A DNA stretch of 64,000 nucleotides from Ascoidea asiatica (GCA_001600695.1 BCKQ01000008.1:413586-477585), one strand, 5' to 3'; counted from the stretch's first letter, positions 54,546 to 64,000 are shown. Notes: generated by a model not told the origin, from the sequence alone. Made by a program: numbers and translations.

Positions 54546-55050
54546 TCATATTTTCAGTTATAATTCATAAAAAGATACTTTAATGATTCCTGTATTTGAT
54601 AATAGTACTGACAAACTAAATCCAAGCAATTATTCTCCAGATTAGAACCAAATCATTATAGTAATTATATAATAAATAGATGATAAATAGATGATAATTG
54701 TATAATAATTGTATTTTGAATAAAACTATTTTATTTTAGAAGCAAATTAAGATTGAAAAGAGTCCGTTTTTGCGGTACTCCTTTAATTTTTGTCTTTTGT
54801 TTGTTCTCCGAGAAGCTGTTTGTGGAGTGAGAAATAGAAAAAAGCTGATTTTGTTTATAAACAAAGAAGAACTGAATATTTTTGTTTATATTTGTTTATA
54901 TTTGAATATGTTTGAAGATATTTGTTTTTATTTGAGAGTGTTTTTATATAAAAAGAAAGAGAATGAATGAATGAAGAGATTAATTGATTGATTGATGGTA
55001 TCCTTTAGTTGTGTATTCAGTGGATTAGAAGTATATCAAGTGGTTTCAGA
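54546..55050. other. Intergenic between FRE and the unrecognised gene
   Basis: 505 bp, AT-rich, with TTTGTTTATATTTG repeats (about 54880-54945). No GC-richer island of the kind seen at other promoters. No gene seen. Confidence 0.5.
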
Positions 55051-56757
55051 ATGTCAATTATCGATTTCATGGAACAATTTAGTCGCAGTTTAGGTTGTCC
55101 AAAGGAGTTCACAAATTTAAAATTCTTTGATAGTATCAATGAATTGGATTTAATTGATTCAAAAAGTGATATGAATGATAGAGATGAAAATGAAAATAAT
55201 AATGATAATAAAGATATAAAAGAGAAAAGAGAAGAATTAAATCATTTATCAAAATTTATTAAAATTGAAGAATATTATTTTTTATTATCTAAACTTAAAG
55301 TTCAAAAAGAAAGTCTTTGTGAAGAAACTACAAAAAATCAAAATTTTATAAACTTAATAAAATTCTTTGAAAGAATTGTAAATGAAATTAATGATGAAAA
55401 ATCTAATAAATTAAATAAAAATGAATTAAAATTTGATATTTTTTTNAAAGATGTTCATAAAATATTCAAATTAAATAATCATAATGAAAATAATGATCCA
55501 TTCAGAATTACAAAAGATTTTAAACATAGTTTTAATTATAAACAAAAATTTGAATATGAAAAAGAAAATGATAAAATTGAAGAAACTGAATTTATAGAAT
55601 TTTATAAAAATTTAATTAAATTAATTTATTTAATTGGAAAATTTTTAATTTATAATAAAATTCATAATCTGCGAAAACTATTTATAACTAGTTATATATT
55701 TTTTCATGAAATTTATAGAGAAGAGTTTCTTGATGACATGTTTGATTTTTTTTTACAANAATTATTATTTTTATTGGTTCAAATTTCTCAAAGAGATGAA
55801 AATATTAATTTAAATTTTCAATTACATAAAAAAGTTTATGAAATTTTTAAATATTATTTAAACAATACACTTCCAACAATTGTAGATGACGTCTTAATTG
55901 AGGATTATTGTAAATATTATAATAGTGACCAAGAAGAAATTAAAAAAGTAAATAAAAAAGGAAAAAAAAAAGGAAATAAAAATAAAAAGGATAAAAAAGA
56001 AATTAGAACTATTGACATAGTTTTAGCAGAATTAATTTATTCATTTATGTCAAATGGAACGGAAAATATTAAAGGAAATGAAAAAGGAATTGTGGAAGTA
56101 GAAGGAGAAGGAATTATAGAACTAAAAGGAGAAGAGATTATAAAAGAAGAAGTAGAAATTAATTTTTATCCAAATAATTTCAGTTATGTTAGTTTTTTGA
56201 GAAATTTAAAATTTTTAATTAAAAAACTTAATTCTAATATTGATACAATACAAATTGATTTTTTAATTTCAGAATTATATAAAACTAAAAGATATTTTGA
56301 AAAAGAAGTAAATTTGAAAATTCAAGGATATTTAAATATTTATAATGATTTAATTGATGAAAATTTAATAAAGTTTAATCCAGATATTATAATAACTTAT
56401 CCAGATTATTTAGAATTTATACCAAATAATACAAATTCTAATTATGAAAAAAAATTTAATAATTTTTTCATAAATACTGATGAAAAAAATAATAAATTTA
56501 TTTATAAAATTTGTTATTTTAAAGATATTTTAGAAATTAAAAGTTATAATTTAAATAAAAATCAAATTGAAATTATAAATAAAGTTAAAAATAATAGAAT
56601 TTTTGAAAATTATACTTATAAATTTGAAAAATTTATTATAGTTACAATTAAAAAGAAAAATAATAAAATTTTAAAAATTTTAGTACATGAAAATGCTTAT
56701 AAATATAAATTTGAAAAAATTATTTTAGAAAATTTAAGATTATCAAGAACCAAGTAG
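55051..56757 (+). CDS. Unrecognised protein, helical, Lys/Glu-rich insertions
   Basis: Encodes 568 residues from the ATG at 55051 (MSIIDFMEQFSRSLGCPKEF); the open frame upstream starts with TTG. I do not recognise the family. The middle (residues about 190-290) reads as amphipathic helices (LIYLIGKFLIYNKIHNLRKL, ITSYIFFHEIYREEFLDDMF). A very basic run (KKGKKKGNKNKKDKK, about 315) and an acidic Glu/Gly repeat (about 345-370) look disordered. The C-terminal 150 residues alternate beta-like strands and end LENLRLSRTK. No signal peptide or membrane segment, so probably cytosolic or nuclear. Two codons contain N (55446, 55761), so two residues are unknown. Confidence 0.65.
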   Translation: MSIIDFMEQFSRSLGCPKEFTNLKFFDSINELDLIDSKSDMNDRDENENNNDNKDIKEKREELNHLSKFIKIEEYYFLLSKLKVQKESLCEETTKNQNFINLIKFFERIVNEINDEKSNKLNKNELKFDIFXKDVHKIFKLNNHNENNDPFRITKDFKHSFNYKQKFEYEKENDKIEETEFIEFYKNLIKLIYLIGKFLIYNKIHNLRKLFITSYIFFHEIYREEFLDDMFDFFLQXLLFLLVQISQRDENINLNFQLHKKVYEIFKYYLNNTLPTIVDDVLIEDYCKYYNSDQEEIKKVNKKGKKKGNKNKKDKKEIRTIDIVLAELIYSFMSNGTENIKGNEKGIVEVEGEGIIELKGEEIIKEEVEINFYPNNFSYVSFLRNLKFLIKKLNSNIDTIQIDFLISELYKTKRYFEKEVNLKIQGYLNIYNDLIDENLIKFNPDIIITYPDYLEFIPNNTNSNYEKKFNNFFINTDEKNNKFIYKICYFKDILEIKSYNLNKNQIEIINKVKNNRIFENYTYKFEKFIIVTIKKKNNKILKILVHENAYKYKFEKIILENLRLSRTK

Positions 56758-57919
56758 CTAAATTTTACTCAAAACTCACTTATATATTCATTTTATATTA
56801 TACTTTTATTCTTCTCTTAAATACTATATGTATTGTAGCTTATTATATGAAAAACCTCTTTTATGAAAAAGATAGAATTACCTTTTATATTGAATCAATT
56901 CATTGTTATTTTGAAATTTATGGAATTAACAGTACTATAATTTCCCTGTAATAACCGGCTATTTCACTAACGGAGCTTCTAACCGGGAGTATTTTTAAAA
57001 AACAAGGTCAAATAAATCAAACAAATAAATTGAACAATAACAAAAAGGCAATATATTAATAAAAAAAATACTAGTAATACATAATAAATAATAATAATTA
57101 ATAACTATTCAAGAACATAAAACACTGATTAATGAATAGAGATTATTAAAAGTACTTGTTATTATAATCCAGTAGTTACTTCTATTACTATTGTAATATT
57201 ATACTTCTACTACTATTATACTTCTATTACTATTATATTGTTCTATTACTGCACTATTATAATATTATATTCTATTACTATTAAAATATTATTACTTCAG
57301 CACTTTCCACTGCTGCAATTATCCAAAAGCATTTCACAGGGCAAGACGACAAAACCTTGGAAAATACTATAAATGTGTTGAAGCACGTGNCTAATTAGTA
57401 CTATTATTACATTTTAAATACCTTTATTTTATGGAACGCACGGCGCACTGAGGAATTCAAAACCAAGTCGAGATCTCGAAAACAGNCAAAATTCTTATTC
57501 AGCGATTTTCTCACCTTTTATTTTTATGTTCTTTGGATATTTCAATCTTTCAATATTTCAATATCTTAATGTTTTAATCTTTTAATGTTAAGCGCCATTA
57601 CAAATTTGTTTATTATATTTTAATTCATTTGAATCGAATAATAGAAACTTCAATCTTATTAGACTTAATATTATATCTTAGATTCTAGATTGATTAGAGT
57701 TAATAAGAATAATAAGAAATATTTAAGCGCCGATATAATTTATATAAAAATGATTGAATAAGAATCATTATTTTAATTATTCATACATAAAATACATTAT
57801 TTAATTGCTAAAGAGAATAAAATTATAATGATAATCAAATTATCATTTATGGGAAACAAAAATCATAAAACAAAAATCAATAATTCAAAGTTAATAGTAA
57901 AAATATTATTCAATTCAAT
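56758..57919. promoter_or_regulatory. Promoter of ABCG transporter gene
   Basis: 1.2 kb. It holds a TATTACT/TTCTATTACTATTA repeat (about 57175-57295), a GC-richer island (about 57300-57500) with CACGTG (57383-57388), and CGCCAT (57593-57598). Two isolated N bases (57389, 57486). A short GC patch with CCGGC/CCGGG lies near 56955-56990. No gene seen. Confidence 0.55.
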
Positions 57920-60900
57920 ATGGAGTCAATCATTAAAGACAAAAGACAATTGCATATAAATCGAGATATTCAAGATATTCAAGATATTCAAGATATTCAA
58001 GATATTCAAGAAATAGAATTGGACAATAAAGAACTGGATTTAGATAATGAGGAAAGTCAATTAGATAAAGAAGAATTAGAAAATTCCCAACCGCTGGTTA
58101 ATTTATCTCAATCTTTTAATAATAATGATGATTACAATGAAAATTATAATAATGATTATAAAAATCTTGAAGATAATATTAGTTTCTTAAATATACCAAA
58201 TGATAAACAAGTTGAATTATCTGTACAAAATTTATCAATTTCTATTAAAAGTAAAAAAAAAACTAATAATAACAATAATGACAATAAAAAAATCTTAAAT
58301 AATATATCTTTTAATTTACCAAAAGGTAAAATTTTAGCAATTTTAGGTCCTTCTGGTTCGGGTAAAACAACTTTATTAAATATTTTATCAAATAAATTTA
58401 ATTTAAAAAATTTTATAAAAACTGGTAATATAAATTATAATTTAAAAAGTTTCAATATTTCATACCTTTTTCAAAATGAAATTTTTTTACCTGGTTTAAC
58501 TGTTTTAGAAACTTTAAATTATACTGCTGATTTAAATTTAAATTTATTAAATAAAAATGATAAAATTATATTAATTAATCAATTAATTAAATTTTTGAAT
58601 TTAAAAAATTTATTAAATGAAAAAATTTCAAATTTTTTTAATTTTAATAATTCAATCTATTTAAGTGGTGGTGAACAAAAAAAAATTTCTTTAGCAATTC
58701 AATTATTAAATAATCCTCAAATTTTATTCTTAGATGAACCAACTTCTGGTTTAGATTCAAATTCTTCATTTAATTTAATTCTTTTATTAAAAAAATTATC
58801 AATTTTTAATAATTTAACAATAATTTTATCAATTCATCAACCAAGATTTGAAATTTTAAAATTTTTTGATTATATAAATTTATTAACTTTTAATGGAAAT
58901 ATTGCATTTTATGGTTCTGTATATAATTGTATAAATTATTTTAATTTAAATAAAAATCTTTATAATAATAATAATAACAATAATAATTTAAATATTTCAG
59001 ATTATATTTTAGATTTAGTTTCAAAAAAAAATTCAATCAAAAATATTAATTATTTAATTAAATCTTGGGAAATTTATGAAAAAAAAAATAAAATTAAATT
59101 AATTAATAATAATAAAAATTTTTATGAAATTTCAACAATTAATTTTAATAAAAGAAAAATTCCATTATGGAAAGAAATTTATATTTTAACTAAAAGAACT
59201 TTTTTATTATCAATTAGAGATTATTATTCAATTTTTTCAATAATTATTGGTATGATAATTATGTCAATAATTTCTGGNTGGATGTTTTTTAAACCTACTG
59301 AANATATATCTGGTATAAGATCAATAACTTCTGCTTTATATGTTAATTTAGAAATTCTTGGGTTTGTACCAATGATGTTTGATAATTCAAGACTTTGGAG
59401 TATTGATGGAAAATTTTTTTTTAAAGAAAAATCAAATAATTCAATATCAACTCTTGGATTTTTAATTTCAAGAAGATTTGCAAAACTTTTTATTGAAGAT
59501 TTACCAATACCTTTAATTTATTCAATAATAACATATTTTATGTGGGGTTTTAAATTAAATTCAAAAAATTATTTTATTTATATGATTATTTGTTTTTTAA
59601 CAAATTTAATTGGAATTACTGCAAGTACTTTTTTTTTTGCAATTACAGATTCATTTGCAATTTCTGGTTTACTCATGAGTTTATTTTATATGTTACAAAA
59701 TCTTGGTTGTGGATATTTTGTAAATAGTAAAACAATGCCTGTTTATATAAAATGGATTAAANATATTACTTATTTTTGGTATGGTTTTGGAGCTTTTGTT
59801 TCAAATCAATATTCTAATTTCTTTGGTNATTGTCCTGAAAATAATAAAAATTTAAAATCTTGTAATGAATATACTGGTAATTATATTTTACAAGATCTTG
59901 GATTTCCAAAAAATTGGATTGCATTACCAATTGGTATTCTTATTTTATGGGCATCTTCATTTTATTTTTTTGCTGCAATTTCTTTACATTTTAGATCTTA
60001 TGATATAAAAATTCCAAAAAATTCAAATAAAAATAATTCAAATTCAAGAAAAAATTTAGAAAAACAATTTAATATCAATAAATCTTTAAATTATCAATCT
60101 AATGAGAAAACTAATTATTCATTTGATTCAATTATTTCTAATTCAAAATTAAATATTACATTTAAAAATATAAAACTTTCTATAAATAAACGATCTTTTT
60201 CTTTAATTTCAATGTTCAACAAAAAGGAAAAAGAAAAAGAAAAAACCAAAAATTCCTTAGAAAAAATATTATTAAATGATGTATCTGGTTATTTCGAAAA
60301 TGGAAAATTGAATGCAATTATGGGCCCTTCTGGGTCAGGCAAATCAACTTTATTAAATTTTATTGCAGGTAGATTAAGAAAATCTTCTTCATTTTATTAT
60401 AAATCTTCTGGTTCAATATTTATAAATAATGATTCAATACCTTTAAATTTTTTTCCCAGTTTAATTTCATATACTTTACAATCTGATATTTTAATTCCAA
60501 CATTAACTGTTTGGGAAACATTATATTTTCAAGCTAAATTAAGATTACCAATATCCAAACATAAAGACACATATAATATTCTTGAAGAATTAATTAAAAA
60601 AATGGGTCTTGAAGATTGTTCAAACATGTTAGTTGGAGATGAATATATCAAAGGTATATCTGGTGGACAAAAAAGAAGAATCTCAATTGCAATTCAATTA
60701 TTAGATGATCCTAAAATTTTATTACTTGATGAACCAACAACAGGTCTTGACTCAAATACTGCAAGTTCAATAATTGAATTACTCAATAATTTAGCCAAAG
60801 AAGAAAATAAAACAATAATAATTACTATTCATCAACCAAAATATCAGTTATTTGAATTATTTNAGAATATTTTTTTATTATCAAAAGGTGGAAAAGTAAT

Positions 60901-62023
60901 TTATAATGGGCCAAAAGATTCAATTCAAAATTATTTCAAAGAATTAGGATTCGATTGTCCTAAAATGACAAATATAGCAGATTTTATTTTAGATATAGTT
61001 TCAGAAGTTCCATTAATTGATGAATCAATTGATAAATTAATGAATCCAATTGATAGAATAAAACTACTAGTTAATAATTGGAATAATAATGTAAATAAAT
61101 TTTTTGAGATGGATAAAAATTTTATTGAAAATCCATATGAAAAAGAAATTGAAGAAAAAAATAAAAATAAATATAAAATTTTAATTAGAAAAAAATCAAA
61201 TTTTATAAATTCAATTAAAATTTTAATTAAAAGACAAATAATTTCATTTAAAAGAAATCCAGAATTTATATTTTGTAGATTAGGTCAAGTTATTTTCAAT
61301 AGTATTTTAACAGCACTTTTTTATTCACCACTTAAAAATTCATCACAAGGAATTTCAAATAGATTAGGATTAATTATAAATACTACATCACTTTATTATG
61401 TTGGATTTCTTAATAATATTACAATATTTCCAATAGAAAGAGATATTTTTTATCAAGAATATAAAGATAAAATGTATGGTAGTTTATCATTTTTTCTTGT
61501 TTATTTTTTAATTGAAATACCATTTGAAATAATTGTATCAATAATTTATTCAATATTTGTTGTATTTGTAGTTGGATTACCAAGAACAATTTCAATGTAT
61601 TTTACTATGGTTTATTCAATAATTTTAATTTTAAATAGTGGAGAATCAATTGGAATTATGTTTAATATATTTATTTTACATATTGGATTTGCAATGAATA
61701 TTTTATCAATATTATTTACAATTGGTATATTTATGGGAGGTGGAATGTCAATTGAAATGCCAATTTTTTTTAAAATTTTTAATTTTTTAAGTCCATTAAG
61801 ATATGGTATAAGAATTTTAGTTCATTATGGATTTAAAAATCAAAATTTTAAATGTGTTGATAATAGTTTAAATTGTACATTAAAAACAGGAGAAATAATT
61901 TTAAAAGAATATAAATTAGAAGATAATTATAAGAATAATATGATTGGATTATTTTTAGTTTTTTTAATTTATAGAATTCTTGCATATATATTATTAAAAA
62001 TTCGAATGAAAATATATAAGTAA
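57920..62023 (+). CDS. Full-length ABCG-family transporter, YOL075C-like
   Basis: Encodes 1367 residues from ATG in the order NBD-TMD-NBD-TMD. NBD1: GPSGSGKTTLL (Walker A), LSGGEQKK (signature), ILFLDEPTSGLDS (Walker B). NBD2: GPSGSGKSTLL, ISGGQKRR, ILLLDEPTTGLDS. Both sites look canonical, unlike PDR-type pumps, whose NBD1 Walker A and signature are altered. This and the length favour the YOL075C group. About six membrane segments follow each NBD. The substrate is unknown; relatives are lipid or drug exporters in vacuolar or plasma membranes. The N-terminus has a five-fold IQD repeat encoded by a 9-bp tandem repeat (57967-58010). Five codons contain N (59278, 59303, 59762, 59828, 60863). Confidence 0.85.
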   Translation: MESIIKDKRQLHINRDIQDIQDIQDIQDIQEIELDNKELDLDNEESQLDKEELENSQPLVNLSQSFNNNDDYNENYNNDYKNLEDNISFLNIPNDKQVELSVQNLSISIKSKKKTNNNNNDNKKILNNISFNLPKGKILAILGPSGSGKTTLLNILSNKFNLKNFIKTGNINYNLKSFNISYLFQNEIFLPGLTVLETLNYTADLNLNLLNKNDKIILINQLIKFLNLKNLLNEKISNFFNFNNSIYLSGGEQKKISLAIQLLNNPQILFLDEPTSGLDSNSSFNLILLLKKLSIFNNLTIILSIHQPRFEILKFFDYINLLTFNGNIAFYGSVYNCINYFNLNKNLYNNNNNNNNLNISDYILDLVSKKNSIKNINYLIKSWEIYEKKNKIKLINNNKNFYEISTINFNKRKIPLWKEIYILTKRTFLLSIRDYYSIFSIIIGMIIMSIISXWMFFKPTEXISGIRSITSALYVNLEILGFVPMMFDNSRLWSIDGKFFFKEKSNNSISTLGFLISRRFAKLFIEDLPIPLIYSIITYFMWGFKLNSKNYFIYMIICFLTNLIGITASTFFFAITDSFAISGLLMSLFYMLQNLGCGYFVNSKTMPVYIKWIKXITYFWYGFGAFVSNQYSNFFGXCPENNKNLKSCNEYTGNYILQDLGFPKNWIALPIGILILWASSFYFFAAISLHFRSYDIKIPKNSNKNNSNSRKNLEKQFNINKSLNYQSNEKTNYSFDSIISNSKLNITFKNIKLSINKRSFSLISMFNKKEKEKEKTKNSLEKILLNDVSGYFENGKLNAIMGPSGSGKSTLLNFIAGRLRKSSSFYYKSSGSIFINNDSIPLNFFPSLISYTLQSDILIPTLTVWETLYFQAKLRLPISKHKDTYNILEELIKKMGLEDCSNMLVGDEYIKGISGGQKRRISIAIQLLDDPKILLLDEPTTGLDSNTASSIIELLNNLAKEENKTIIITIHQPKYQLFELFXNIFLLSKGGKVIYNGPKDSIQNYFKELGFDCPKMTNIADFILDIVSEVPLIDESIDKLMNPIDRIKLLVNNWNNNVNKFFEMDKNFIENPYEKEIEEKNKNKYKILIRKKSNFINSIKILIKRQIISFKRNPEFIFCRLGQVIFNSILTALFYSPLKNSSQGISNRLGLIINTTSLYYVGFLNNITIFPIERDIFYQEYKDKMYGSLSFFLVYFLIEIPFEIIVSIIYSIFVVFVVGLPRTISMYFTMVYSIILILNSGESIGIMFNIFILHIGFAMNILSILFTIGIFMGGGMSIEMPIFFKIFNFLSPLRYGIRILVHYGFKNQNFKCVDNSLNCTLKTGEIILKEYKLEDNYKNNMIGLFLVFLIYRILAYILLKIRMKIYK

Positions 62024-62063
62024 TTAATTTTAAACTATTTAATTTAATTTTGAATTATAATTT

Positions 62064-63533
62064 TTAATATAAAAGACGAATTGCAATTTTATATGGAGTT
62101 TGATCTAATTGTTGATAAATATCTTCAATATCATTTTTACTTACAGAAGAAATATCAGCCATAAGATAAGCAACATCATTTCTTGAATCTGAAAATTGTT
62201 TTTCAATATTATGATTACTTAAAATATTATTAACAGTTTTTAAAACACCAGGTACATTTTGATGAATATATAAAACTCTTACAACATTTTCTTGATGTAA
62301 ATNTAAAGATCTTAAAGAAACTTCTGGGAAATTTACAGCACCAGTTGAAATACCTTCATTAATATATTTAGTTAAAGAATTACCAACTTCAATACCAATT
62401 GAAGATTGAGCTTCTTCAGTTGAACCACCAATATGAGGAGTTAAAATTAAATTTCTTAAAGATAATAATTCACTTGCCCATGGATTTAAATCATTTGAGA
62501 ATAAACCAGAACCATTTTTAGAAGGTTCATTTGGATAAACATCTAAAGCAGCACCAGCAATTTTTTTTGATTTCATTGCATTTATTAATGAAGGTATATC
62601 CACAACAGTACCTCTTGAAGCATTAAGTAAATAAGAACCTTGTTTCATAGCAATAAATTGATTTGTTGAAATTAAATTTTTTGTTTCTTGAGTTTCAGGT
62701 ACATGTAAAGTAACAAAATCAGATTTTCTTAATAATTCATCTAAAGTATTAATTTGTTTTGCAGTACCTAAAGACATTATTGGTAAAATATCATAATAAA
62801 TTACATTCATACCCATAGATTCTGCTAATACAGATAATTGAGAACCAATATGACCATAACCAATAATTCCAAGAGTTTTACCTCTAATTTCCCAACATTT
62901 TTGAGAAACTTTATTCCAAGTTGAAGTATGCATTTCTATAGATCTATCACCTAATTGTCTTGCTAAAGTTATAATTTCACAAATTATTAATTCTGCAACA
63001 GATCTTGAATTTGAAAATGGAGAATTAAAAACTGCAATACCATTTTTTTCAGCATATTCTAAATTAACTTGATTTGTACCAATACAAAAACATCCAATAA
63101 CAACTAATTTTTTTGCAAATGATAAAATTTTTGAATTTAATTTTGTTTTTGATCTTATACCAATTGCATGAATATTTTTAATTTTTTCAATTAATTCAAT
63201 TTCATTTAATGAAGTTTTATAAAATTCAATTTGATAACCTTGATTTTTAAAAATTTGAATTGCAGTTTTATTAATATTTTCTAATAATAAAATTTTAAAA
63301 TCTTTTGTTTTAAATGGTTTTAAATTTTTAATTAATTTATTTTTATTATTTTTAAGAATTTTTGGTGTAAGAAATTCTGAATTTAATAAATATGAATGTG
63401 TTGGAGATGTTGAAACTGAATTTTCATTTGAATTTGAATTTGAATTTGAATTAGAGATTGAAATTGCTTTATTGAAAGTTTCTTGTAAATTTTCAATTTC
63501 ATTTTTAATATTATTTCTCATATCTTGAGACAT
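62064..63533 (-). CDS. SER33: D-3-phosphoglycerate dehydrogenase (Ser3/Ser33)
   Basis: Encodes 489 residues from ATG. First step of serine synthesis: 3-phosphoglycerate to 3-phosphohydroxypyruvate with NAD. The substrate-domain start is KILLLENINKTAIQIFKNQG. The NAD fold has GIIGYGHIGSQLSVLAESMG followed by the Asp of YYD. The active site has LLNASRGTVVD (Arg) and LTPHIGGSTEEAQ (catalytic His). An ACT domain (about 415-489) starts VRVLYIHQNVPGVLKTVN and is the usual serine-feedback module. The first 60 residues are Ser-Asn rich, as in yeast Ser3/Ser33 N-terminal extensions. SER3 and SER33 cannot be separated here. One N at 62303 affects a residue before the ACT domain. Confidence 0.94.
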   Translation of the reverse strand: MSQDMRNNIKNEIENLQETFNKAISISNSNSNSNSNENSVSTSPTHSYLLNSEFLTPKILKNNKNKLIKNLKPFKTKDFKILLLENINKTAIQIFKNQGYQIEFYKTSLNEIELIEKIKNIHAIGIRSKTKLNSKILSFAKKLVVIGCFCIGTNQVNLEYAEKNGIAVFNSPFSNSRSVAELIICEIITLARQLGDRSIEMHTSTWNKVSQKCWEIRGKTLGIIGYGHIGSQLSVLAESMGMNVIYYDILPIMSLGTAKQINTLDELLRKSDFVTLHVPETQETKNLISTNQFIAMKQGSYLLNASRGTVVDIPSLINAMKSKKIAGAALDVYPNEPSKNGSGLFSNDLNPWASELLSLRNLILTPHIGGSTEEAQSSIGIEVGNSLTKYINEGISTGAVNFPEVSLRSLXLHQENVVRVLYIHQNVPGVLKTVNNILSNHNIEKQFSDSRNDVAYLMADISSVSKNDIEDIYQQLDQTPYKIAIRLLY

Positions 63534-64000
63534 ATTGAAGAAGTTAATTAATTAGTTAATTAATTAGTTAGTTAGTTAGTTAAAATAATATATTGATATA
63601 TAGTTGATAAAGAGATGAATAGAAAACGAAAGCAAAAAAGATTAAGATTAAAGTAGGTGATTAATTATCTTTCTTTATATAATAATATAATTGAATAAAC
63701 ATAGTTTCATAAACGAGATATTTCTAGACAATAAATAAATAGTCAATTAATTGTATTAAATATGAGTAAATTTTCAAATATTTATTCAAATGATTTATTT
63801 CATTGGAAAAACTAGTTCGATTTTGAAATTTTAGTCGAGAAAATAAGGAAATAGTGCAATAAATAAAGGGCATCACGTGTAATTTCATATGGTTAAGAGT
63901 CATCGCAATAGTCGAGATCACCTGTTTTTCCGGGGAATTTCTTCACTTTTCCACCGTTTTTCATTGTTCTCGGATGCTCACTGCAGACAAAGAAAAGAGA
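63534..64000. promoter_or_regulatory. Promoter of phosphoglycerate dehydrogenase gene
   Basis: Next to the start is a TTAATTAATTAG/TTAG repeat (63543-63582). A GC-richer stretch begins at about 63865 with CACGTG (63874-63879) and runs to the window edge. The minus-strand open frame at 63724-63921 is not supported as a gene. Confidence 0.55.

Overview
The window looks like nuclear DNA of an AT-rich budding yeast (Saccharomycotina). The genes have yeast orthologues (JAC1, RKR1/LTN1, SER3/SER33, STR3, PRP39, TRS65, YMR090W, YOL075C, EHT1-like, FRE and RTA1 families), they are almost all intronless, and many carry long Asn/Ser tracts encoded by AAT/TCA runs. The strongest lineage clue is a TPP riboswitch in the intron of a DUR31-type transporter. 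That arrangement is known from Candida-type yeasts and is reported lost from the Saccharomycetaceae, so the organism probably lies outside that family. I could not settle whether CUG is Leu or Ser. Ten isolated N bases all fall between 55.4 and 62.3 kb.

Layout. 0.4-2.8 kb: DUR31-like transporter (-) with a riboswitch intron. 3.3-5.8 kb: PRP39-like U1 snRNP protein (-). 6.2-8.8 kb: TRS65-like TRAPP subunit (+). 8.9-10.2 kb: small pepsin-like pseudoenzyme (-). 10.7 kb: a six-unit, exactly 17-bp-spaced DNA array in a divergent promoter. 11.1-11.9 kb: protein with a C-terminal eight-cysteine zinc module (+). 12.2-16.5 kb: two tandem RTA1-family membrane proteins (-). 19.0-20.3 kb: peroxisomal cystathionine beta-lyase (+). 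20.8 kb: intron-containing tRNA-Met(CAT) (-). 21.3-24.1 kb: Zn2Cys6 regulator (+). 24.6-26.0 kb: EHT1-type acyltransferase/esterase (+). 26.6-27.3 kb: JAC1 (-). 28.0-31.0 kb: second Zn2Cys6 regulator (+). 31.4-32.2 kb: YMR090W-like reductase-fold protein (-). 33.4-34.6 kb: triple-KH protein (-). 35.5-41.1 kb: RKR1/LTN1 (-), followed at 41.8-43.3 kb by a short paralogue holding only its N-terminal region. 44.2 and 50.8 kb: two tRNA-Gly(TCC). 44.5-49.9 kb: two more secreted pepsin-like proteins, one with two domains and one GPI-anchored (-). 52.3-54.5 kb: ferric reductase (+). 55.1-56.8 kb: unrecognised protein (+). 57.9-62.0 kb: full-length ABCG transporter (+). 62.1-63.5 kb: phosphoglycerate dehydrogenase (-).

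Base composition is inverted relative to most yeasts. Coding DNA is extremely AT-rich, while nearly every promoter region holds a compact GC-richer island. CACGTG or ATGGCG hexamers recur in these islands. The most notable items are the riboswitch with its two-acceptor poison-exon layout, the 17-bp array, the Listerin N-terminal-only paralogue, and the family of pepsin-fold proteins that have lost their catalytic motifs.
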